This document shows positions 45,313 through 50,537 of a stretch of 50,537 nt of DNA, in pieces. A program made the position numbers and the translations under genes. This DNA comes from an uncultured Ruminococcus sp. (GTDB taxonomy: Bacteria; Bacillota; Clostridia; Monoglobales; Monoglobaceae): contig CADBUP010000123.1 in NCBI GenBank assembly GCA_902797885.1, positions 1 to 50,537 on the forward strand. Direction: 5' to 3'. A model generated the notes under the pieces. That model ran no database searches. It saw only the letters and a program-made list of their open reading frames with translations, and was not told where the DNA came from. The number at the start of each line of letters is the position of its first letter. The stretch's first letter is position 1.

Positions 45313-45481
45313 TAAGAGGGAATAATCAATAACAAAATATGGGTTGTCTGCATATTCTGTAATGAGCCTGAAAACGGCTCGGAAGGGAATAAATCAAGTG
45401 AGAGCATACAATCAAAACAAGGTTTAGATTCCTCGCCAACTATATCGATAGTGATTTTTCCTGCTGTGGAAGTATATAAAT

Positions 45482-45516
45482 AAAGGTCGGCTTGCAATAA
45501 CACAGGCCGGTCTTTA
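45482..45516 (+). terminator. Terminator-like hairpin after the glycosylase gene
   Basis: AAAGGTCGGC (45482-45491) can pair with GCCGGTCTTT (about 45505-45514) through GC and two GU pairs, followed by ATTCCTATTTTTTT. It works only as plus-strand RNA. The 170 bp before it holds no clear gene. Confidence 0.5.
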
Positions 45517-45519
45517 TTC

Positions 45520-46029
45520 CTATTTTTTTAATACCTTAACCGTATATACGATAAACGAGATTATCAGATATGCCGATATGGCGATAATCGGTATCCGCGT
45601 GTTCCAGTATGAGTTGACCGAAAGCGCAGGGTTCCTTGTGATTGCCCTTGCAACAGTTTCCATTATCGGTCTGATTCTGTTGTACAGCGAAAGCCATAGT
45701 GCAAAGAGTGTGCATACCCCGAGAAATATCGCATAGTTATTAGCTCGTTTTGTGTTTTTGATAATGCCGCCCTTTCCTAAACCAAAGACAACAAGACCTC
45801 CTACAGCGAACACACCGGTCAGAATCCATGTAACGGTCTGCATATGAACAAGGGCGTTCACATCTCTATAGAGTGAACCGAGGTACAAAAGGGCGATGAT
45901 TCCTACTATTCCCCATGAAAGCTGAAGCATATACCAATTGGTGAGATGCTCTTTATACTCCTCTGACGCACGTTTTTTTGCGAGTTTTTCTTCGTGAATT
46001 AATTCTCTTGAATTTTTTGAATTTGACAT
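45520..46029 (-). CDS. Four-helix membrane protein, function unknown
   Basis: A 169-aa protein. The N-terminal 27 residues are charged and lysine-rich (HEEKLAKKRASEEYKEH). Four hydrophobic segments follow: LSWGIVGIIALLYLG, TVTWILTGVFAVGGLVVF, YAIFLGVCTLFALWLSL and IPIIAISAYLIISFIVYTV, ending in basic VKVLKK. I do not recognise a family. It probably sits in the membrane with the N-terminus inside. A minus-strand AAAGGCG precedes the ATG. It lies downstream of the rsmE end, separated by the 96-bp tandem repeat, and may be transcribed separately. Confidence 0.72.
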   Translation of the reverse strand: MSNSKNSRELIHEEKLAKKRASEEYKEHLTNWYMLQLSWGIVGIIALLYLGSLYRDVNALVHMQTVTWILTGVFAVGGLVVFGLGKGGIIKNTKRANNYAIFLGVCTLFALWLSLYNRIRPIMETVARAITRNPALSVNSYWNTRIPIIAISAYLIISFIVYTVKVLKK

Positions 46030-46116
46030 TTAAAAATCGCCTTTCCGCCCACATATTTTTGTTTAATCGCCTGTTATCCGGTGGGCAGGACAAGACGATG
46101 TCTTTTTCATGTTTGT

Positions 46117-46324
46117 TGCAGCACCATGCTGCCGTGTAGGTATGTTATCGATAATCTTTGTGGCTCGGCGGACAATGCAATGGTCTCACCTATGCTATGC
46201 CCGGCGAAAGGGTGCAGCGTCACGCTGCCGTGTAGGTATGTTATCGATAATTTTTGTGGCTCGGCGGACAATGCAATGGTCTCACCTATGCTATGCCCGG
46301 CGAAAGGATGCAGCGTCACGCTGC
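46117..46324. repeat. 96-bp tandem duplication
   Basis: Two adjacent copies (46128-46223 and 46224-46319) differ at only two or three positions, and partial flanking sequence extends the repeat at both ends. Each junction carries GCAGCGTCACGCTGC, a 6-bp perfect hairpin. Since 96 is a multiple of three and no stop falls inside, reading frames stay open on both strands (for example 46107-46319 minus and 46109-46333 plus), but these are repeat products without ribosome sites. The block begins within five bases of the rsmE stop. Confidence 0.9.
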
Positions 46325-47074
46325 CTAAAGTGAATTTTTAGCATACATAATTATCGAAAGCATCATCGAGCTGACCGTTTCGGTTCGGAGAATTCTGTGC
46401 CCAAGTCCGACCATGGTTATTCCGCTTTTTAAGGCATAGTCCGCCTCGCTGTCAGAGAACCCGCCTTCCGGGCCGATAATGATTGATATGTCGGCCGAAT
46501 CGCTCTTGTCAAGAATATCCTTTAGATTTGAAACTCCGTCATGACCGAGCATTTCATACGGCATAAGCGCAAGCCCCGATTCTTTCATCCGTTCTATTGC
46601 GGCCTTGAATCCGATACAGGGTTCAACCCTCGGCAGGATTCCACGGCCGCATTGCTTTGCCGCCTCAACGGCAACCTTGTTCCAGCGTTTGAGCTTTTCG
46701 GCTTCACGCTTTCCGCCGTCAAGCTTTGACACACACCTGTCCGCGGCAACGGGAACGATTCCCGTCACGCCGAGCTCAACCGCTTTTTGGATTATTCCCT
46801 CCATCTTCCCCGATTTCGGAACCGCCTGAAAAACGGTGACCTTGACGGTCGGCTCTTGCTTTGACATCTCGGCCGATATTATTTCGGCAAGACACCGGTC
46901 TGAGCCGATTTCCGAAAGCCGTGCCGTGTACTCGCGGCCGCTTCCGTCAAATATCAGAATCTCATCACCCGGGTTCATCCTAAGAACCTTTTTTATGTGC
47001 GCCGCATCTTCTAAGATAACGGCGGTGTTTTTGTTTATATTTTCCGGTTCGGTAAAAAATCTTCTTAAAATCAT
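46325..47074 (-). CDS. rsmE: 16S rRNA m3U1498 methyltransferase RsmE
   Basis: A 249-aa SPOUT methyltransferase that modifies U1498 of 16S rRNA, cytoplasmic. The N-terminal PUA-like domain starts MILRRFFTEPENI with HIKKVLRMNPGDEILIFDG. The knot region is clear: IIIGPEGGFSDSEAD and GLGHRILRTETV, the SAM-binding signature. I chose ATG 47074, which opens the family N-terminus; the longer frame from 47134 runs into the end of prmA. It follows prmA by 16 bp, as in many Firmicutes. The stop is immediately followed by the 96-bp repeat. Confidence 0.94.
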   Translation of the reverse strand: MILRRFFTEPENINKNTAVILEDAAHIKKVLRMNPGDEILIFDGSGREYTARLSEIGSDRCLAEIISAEMSKQEPTVKVTVFQAVPKSGKMEGIIQKAVELGVTGIVPVAADRCVSKLDGGKREAEKLKRWNKVAVEAAKQCGRGILPRVEPCIGFKAAIERMKESGLALMPYEMLGHDGVSNLKDILDKSDSADISIIIGPEGGFSDSEADYALKSGITMVGLGHRILRTETVSSMMLSIIMYAKNSL

Positions 47075-47090
47075 AACCTCACTGTTTGGC

Positions 47091-48059
47091 TTAAAGCCGC
47101 TGTTTCGCGGTAATCGCCGCCCAATCATCATCATTTTTGACCTTTGTTATGTTAAGACCGTTCTCGGTCAGGGCGGCTTTAACCTCGTCAAGCCTCTCTA
47201 AAATTATGCCTGAACAGATAAAAGTTGAGCCGGGCTTCATAAACTCGCGGATGTACGGCGCAATGGCAATGATAACATCCGCAACAATGTTGGCGATAAC
47301 CAAATCGTGCTTCCCGAGCTTATCTCTTAACTCCTTTTCAGAGGTGATGTCGCCGGTGTAGGTTGTGTAATTTTCGTCTGTCAGCTTATTAAGCTTTAAG
47401 TTGCTGTGCGCAACGTCCGTTGCGTTTGAATCAATATCAACGGCGACAGCAGAGGAAGCACCGAGCAGGAGCGCCGTGATTGAAAGAATTCCCGAGCCGC
47501 AGCCGAGGTCGAGAACAGTATCGCCCTTTTTGAGATTTTCTTCGATTTCTTCAAGACAGAACCTCGTGCTGGGGTGTGAGCCTGTGCCGAAGCTAAGCCC
47601 CGGATTAACCGTGAACACCGTCCTGCCGTCCGGGTTCTTCGCATCCTCCCATGCGGGGCAAATCAGAATCTTCTCCCCGACCGGGATAGGGTGGAAGTAT
47701 TGCTTCCAGATTTCGGACCAGTCCTTGTCCTTAACGTTGTCGGTCGATATTTCAAGGCTTCCGTAGGCATTGTCGGTGTCAAGAGCCTTAAGCTCCCTCA
47801 TAGATGCCCTGACGGCGTTTAACTGTTCTATCCCCGACGCTCCGCGGGAGAGATAGAACGTGATTTGGGTGTCGGCATATTTCAGCTTTTCAAGCTCCTC
47901 ATCAACATAATCCCAATACTTTCTGTTGTTTTCGAGAAACTCAATGAAATCGTCTTTATCGGATATTTCAATGCCGCTTATGCCAAGCTCTAAAAGCCTT
48001 CCGCTGACCGGGTCAATCCCGTCGGCGGTTGTTGTTATAGTAGTTTTAATCCAATCCAT
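47091..48059 (-). CDS. prmA: Ribosomal protein L11 methyltransferase PrmA
   Basis: A 322-aa SAM-dependent methyltransferase that trimethylates ribosomal protein L11. The PrmA-specific NPGLSFGTGSHPSTRFCL is at about residues 152-169. The SAM-binding motif VLDLGCGSGILS is at 182-193, and the post-motif IANIVADVI (equivalent to the NPPY-like element) is at the expected place. The N-terminal ferredoxin-like domain binds L11. AAGGA lies 10 nt before the ATG on the minus strand. It lies between dnaJ and rsmE, the conserved Firmicute order. Confidence 0.95.
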   Translation of the reverse strand: MDWIKTTITTTADGIDPVSGRLLELGISGIEISDKDDFIEFLENNRKYWDYVDEELEKLKYADTQITFYLSRGASGIEQLNAVRASMRELKALDTDNAYGSLEISTDNVKDKDWSEIWKQYFHPIPVGEKILICPAWEDAKNPDGRTVFTVNPGLSFGTGSHPSTRFCLEEIEENLKKGDTVLDLGCGSGILSITALLLGASSAVAVDIDSNATDVAHSNLKLNKLTDENYTTYTGDITSEKELRDKLGKHDLVIANIVADVIIAIAPYIREFMKPGSTFICSGIILERLDEVKAALTENGLNITKVKNDDDWAAITAKQRL

Positions 48060-48060
48060 A

Positions 48061-48119
48061 AAAATTGTTCCTTATAATAATTCAAAATTGTTTCTTATAA
48101 TTAATTCAAAAATTCTTTT
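48061..48119. repeat. Imperfect 23-24-bp tandem repeats between dnaJ and prmA
   Basis: AAAATTGTTCCTTATAATAA (48061 on) is repeated as AAAATTGTTTCTTATAATTA (48084 on), with a shorter third copy AAAAATTCTTTT. The unit contains TTATAA. It lies in the 74-bp gap of the chaperone operon and includes the prmA ribosome-site region on the minus strand. Confidence 0.6.
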
Positions 48120-48133
48120 GTGTTATTTTTCGG

Positions 48134-49279
48134 CTATTTCAAGAGGTCCTTCATCTTATCGAAGAACGACTTGCGTTTTTTGTATTTCCCGGGTTCGACG
48201 CTGTTGTCGAAGTTCCTGAGAATCTCTTTCTGACTTTCGGTCAGACCCTTAGGAATCTCTATCTTAATCGTGACATACTGGTCACCGCGCTGGGTCGAGT
48301 TAATCTTTTGTATACCTTTTCCCTTAAGGCGAAATACCGTGCCGTCTTGTGTTCCCTCGGGAATTGTATAAGAAACCTTTCCGTCAATCGTGGGAACCTG
48401 AACCTCTGCGCCGAGCGTTGCCTGAACAAACGAGATAGGATATTCGCATAAAATATCATAGCCCTGTCTTACGAACAGCTTATGGCTTCTGACCCGAACA
48501 TTTAAAATCAAGTCGCCGTTTGCGCCGCCGTTTGCGCCCGCGTCGCCCTCGCCGCGTACGAATACCTGCTGGCCGTTGTCGATGCCCGCCGGAATTTTAA
48601 CACGAACCTTCTTGCCGCGGCGGACTGTTCCCTTGCCGCCGCAATTCTTACATGGGTCTTTGATTATCGTACCCTTACCGCCGCAGCTGTCACAGGTGTG
48701 AACGCTCTGGAAGTTCCCGAGAGGCGTCCGCTGAACGGTTCTGACCTGACCCGTTCCGTGACAGGTGGGACAGGTGGTGGGTGAGCTTCCCTTCGCCGCG
48801 CCGCTTCCGTTACATTCCTCACACTTTTCGAGGTGGTTAATGGTAATCTCGCGTTCCGTTCCGAAGCACGCTTCTTCAAAGCTCATATCTATGTTATAGG
48901 CTATATCTCTGCCGCGGCGCGGGGCGTTAGGATTCTGGCGCTGTGCCCCGCCGAAGCCGCCGCCGAAAAAGCTGCTGAATATATCACCCATATCAAAGCC
49001 GTCGAAGCCGCCGCCGTAACCGCCGCCATAGCCGCCGCCCGCCGTCTGGTCAAAGGCCGCATGACCGAACTGGTCATACTTGCTCTTCTTTTCGGGGTTG
49101 CTCAATACCTCATAGGCTTCGGTCGCTTCCTTGAACTTGGCCTCTGCACCCTCCTTGTCATCGGGGTTAAGGTCGGGGTGATACTTTTTAGCCAGCTTTC
49201 GGTAAGCCTTTTTTATTTCGTCTGCCGAGGCGTTCTTGTCAACGCCCAGAACCTCATAATAATCTCTTTTTTCTGCCAT
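48134..49279 (-). CDS. dnaJ: Chaperone protein DnaJ
   Basis: A 381-aa type-I J protein. The J-domain (about 1-70) carries the HPD motif in [12 protein letters not shown], which stimulates DnaK ATPase. A Gly/Phe region with [15 protein letters not shown] follows. Four CxxCxGxG zinc repeats are visible ([32 protein letters not shown]), then the two substrate-binding beta-domains. ATG 49279 follows AGGAGA on the minus strand by 9 nt; the in-frame codon at 49345 is upstream of it. It lies between dnaK and prmA. Confidence 0.97.
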   Translation of the reverse strand: MAEKRDYYEVLGVDKNASADEIKKAYRKLAKKYHPDLNPDDKEGAEAKFKEATEAYEVLSNPEKKSKYDQFGHAAFDQTAGGGYGGGYGGGFDGFDMGDIFSSFFGGGFGGAQRQNPNAPRRGRDIAYNIDMSFEEACFGTEREITINHLEKCEECNGSGAAKGSSPTTCPTCHGTGQVRTVQRTPLGNFQSVHTCDSCGGKGTIIKDPCKNCGGKGTVRRGKKVRVKIPAGIDNGQQVFVRGEGDAGANGGANGDLILNVRVRSHKLFVRQGYDILCEYPISFVQATLGAEVQVPTIDGKVSYTIPEGTQDGTVFRLKGKGIQKINSTQRGDQYVTIKIEIPKGLTESQKEILRNFDNSVEPGKYKKRKSFFDKMKDLLK

Positions 49280-49364
49280 ATGAAAATCTCCTATACTATG
49301 CTCGATGGGGCATATTACGCCCAAATGGGCTGAAGCAATCTGCAACAGCCCGAATCAGGTAATC

Positions 49365-50537
49365 TTATTTATTGTTGTCGTCAACCTCGGTGTACTCTGC
49401 GTCAACCACATTGTCACCGCCGGGGCCCTGTTGTGCGCCGCCTGCCTGCTGACCCTGTGCAGCACCCTGCTGTGCCTGCTGTGCTTGCTGGGCCTGTGCA
49501 TAGAGCTTTTCGGAAATTGAATAGAAGCTCTTCTGAACGGTATCGGTCTGAGCCTTAACCGCCTCGGTGTCAAGCGGAGAAGCCTTGAGTAACTCCTTCA
49601 GCTTATCAACCTCCGTCTGAACCGATGCCTTTTCGTCTGCCGAAATCTTGTCGCCAAGCTCGCCGAGGGTCTTTTCTGTCTGATATACAAGGCTGTCTGC
49701 GTTGTTGCGGACGTCAACCTCTTCCTTCTTCTTTTTATCCTCTTCAGCATACTTCTCGGCTTCTTTAACAGCCTTATCGATGTCTGCGTCAGAGAGGTTT
49801 GTGCTTGAAGTAATGGTTATCTTCTGCTCTGCGCCTGTACCCAAATCCTTAGCCGAAACGTTTACTATGCCGTTTGCGTCTATATCAAAGGTAACCTCAA
49901 TCTGAGGAACGCCTCTCGGTGCCGGCGGAATGTTGCTGAGTGTGAACCTTCCGAGGGTCTTGTTATAAGCGGCCATCTCGCGCTCGCCCTGAAGGACGTG
50001 AACTTCAACGCTGGTCTGGTTATCCGCCGCGGTGGAGAATACCTGGCTCTTCTTTGTCGGAATGGTTGTGTTTCTGTCAATCAGCTTTGTGAATACGCCG
50101 CCCATTGTCTCGATACCGAGTGAAAGCGGGGTAACATCGAGAAGTACCAAATCTTCAACGTCGCCCGAGAGGACACCTGCCTGAATCGATGCGCCGATAG
50201 CAACACATTCATCCGGGTTAATGCCCTTATGCGGCTCTTTTCCGATGAAGTTCTGAACCGCCGCCTGAACAGCCGGGATTCTTGATGAACCGCCGACAAG
50301 GAGAACCTTGTCTATATCGCTTGCCGAAAGACCTGCGTCACGCAGAGCGTTTTTGGTCGGCTCCATCGTTGCCTGAACCAAATCGGCTGTGAGCGAATCG
50401 AACTGTGCACGTGTAAGTGTGACATCAAGGTGTTTGGGGCCTGTTGCGTCAGCCGTAATAAACGGAAGGTTAATATTTGATGACATAACGCCCGAAAGCT
50501 CAATCTTCGCTTTCTCAGCTGCTTCCTTACGTCTCTG
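49365..50537 (-). CDS. dnaK: Chaperone protein DnaK, 5' end outside window
   Basis: The visible 390 residues are the C-terminal two-thirds of Hsp70. The frame is open to the window edge, so the start is missing. [14 protein letters not shown] belongs to the ATPase domain, followed by [16 protein letters not shown], and the linker [17 protein letters not shown] leads into the substrate-binding domain. The tail ends in a Gln/Ala-rich stretch ([14 protein letters not shown]) and the acidic [15 protein letters not shown] hairpin, GGGCTG with CAGCCC at about 49326-49351, lies between dnaK and dnaJ and could set their transcript ratio. Gene order indicates hrcA and grpE probably lie upstream, beyond the right edge. 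Confidence 0.97.
   Translation of the reverse strand, partial: QRRKEAAEKAKIELSGVMSSNINLPFITADATGPKHLDVTLTRAQFDSLTADLVQATMEPTKNALRDAGLSASDIDKVLLVGGSSRIPAVQAAVQNFIGKEPHKGINPDECVAIGASIQAGVLSGDVEDLVLLDVTPLSLGIETMGGVFTKLIDRNTTIPTKKSQVFSTAADNQTSVEVHVLQGEREMAAYNKTLGRFTLSNIPPAPRGVPQIEVTFDIDANGIVNVSAKDLGTGAEQKITITSSTNLSDADIDKAVKEAEKYAEEDKKKKEEVDVRNNADSLVYQTEKTLGELGDKISADEKASVQTEVDKLKELLKASPLDTEAVKAQTDTVQKSFYSISEKLYAQAQQAQQAQQGAAQGQQAGGAQQGPGGDNVVDAEYTEVDDNNK

Noticed and set aside
46081-46341. Small frames on both strands across the 96-bp repeat
   Set aside because: They owe their openness to a repeat length divisible by three; no ribosome site and mirrored frames on each strand.

Overview
The window looks like a chromosomal segment of a gut- or rumen-type anaerobic Firmicute of class Clostridia. 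The evidence is S-layer-homology (SLH) surface proteins, a CUT1 sugar importer without its own ATPase, YesM/YesN-type two-component genes, many AraC regulators, strong Shine-Dalgarno sites and the Firmicute dnaK-dnaJ-prmA-rsmE order. The SLH-anchored beta-helix proteins recall pectin-degrading Clostridia such as Monoglobus, but this is a guess from style, not a search result.

Left block (1-8.7 kb). A three-gene importer operon (two LplB/YtcP-type permeases and a large lipoprotein solute-binding protein) lies behind a 19-bp tandem repeat that could be an operator. A hairpin-rich repeat region follows, then two secreted proteins. One has a beta-helix plus carbohydrate-binding architecture. The other carries a cohesin-like domain.

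Core block (8.77-28.03 kb). Eight same-strand genes with gaps of 30 bp or less, one pair overlapping, form a probable 19-kb operon. It encodes two giant paralogous beta-helix surface proteins, a YesM histidine kinase, a YesN/AraC response regulator, two SLH surface proteins and two GH2 glycosidases. My reading is that glycan is bound or cut at the S-layer, oligosaccharides enter through the importer, cytoplasmic GH2 enzymes trim them, and the embedded two-component pair senses them. The substrate cannot be told from sequence alone.

Decay island (28.03-31.9 kb). It holds a TetR gene with a scrambled 5' end, an ABC exporter broken by a frameshift and a large internal deletion, an intact metallo-beta-lactamase-fold gene, a possible membrane-protein remnant and an intact multi-spanning membrane protein.

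Regulator-enzyme mosaic (32-44.7 kb). Mostly cytoplasmic carbohydrate enzymes (FAD-dependent oxidoreductase, GH27, GH30, GH13, GH42) each lie beside or near an AraC-family regulator, two of them with PocR-type sensor domains. Several divergent intergenic regions contain near-consensus promoters and candidate operators.

Right end (44.8-50.5 kb). This is housekeeping: a hypoxanthine/uracil-DNA glycosylase-like protein, an unknown four-helix membrane protein, a 96-bp tandem duplication, and the rsmE, prmA, dnaJ and dnaK (5'-partial) genes on the minus strand. I saw no tRNA, rRNA, CRISPR array, transposase or phage gene.
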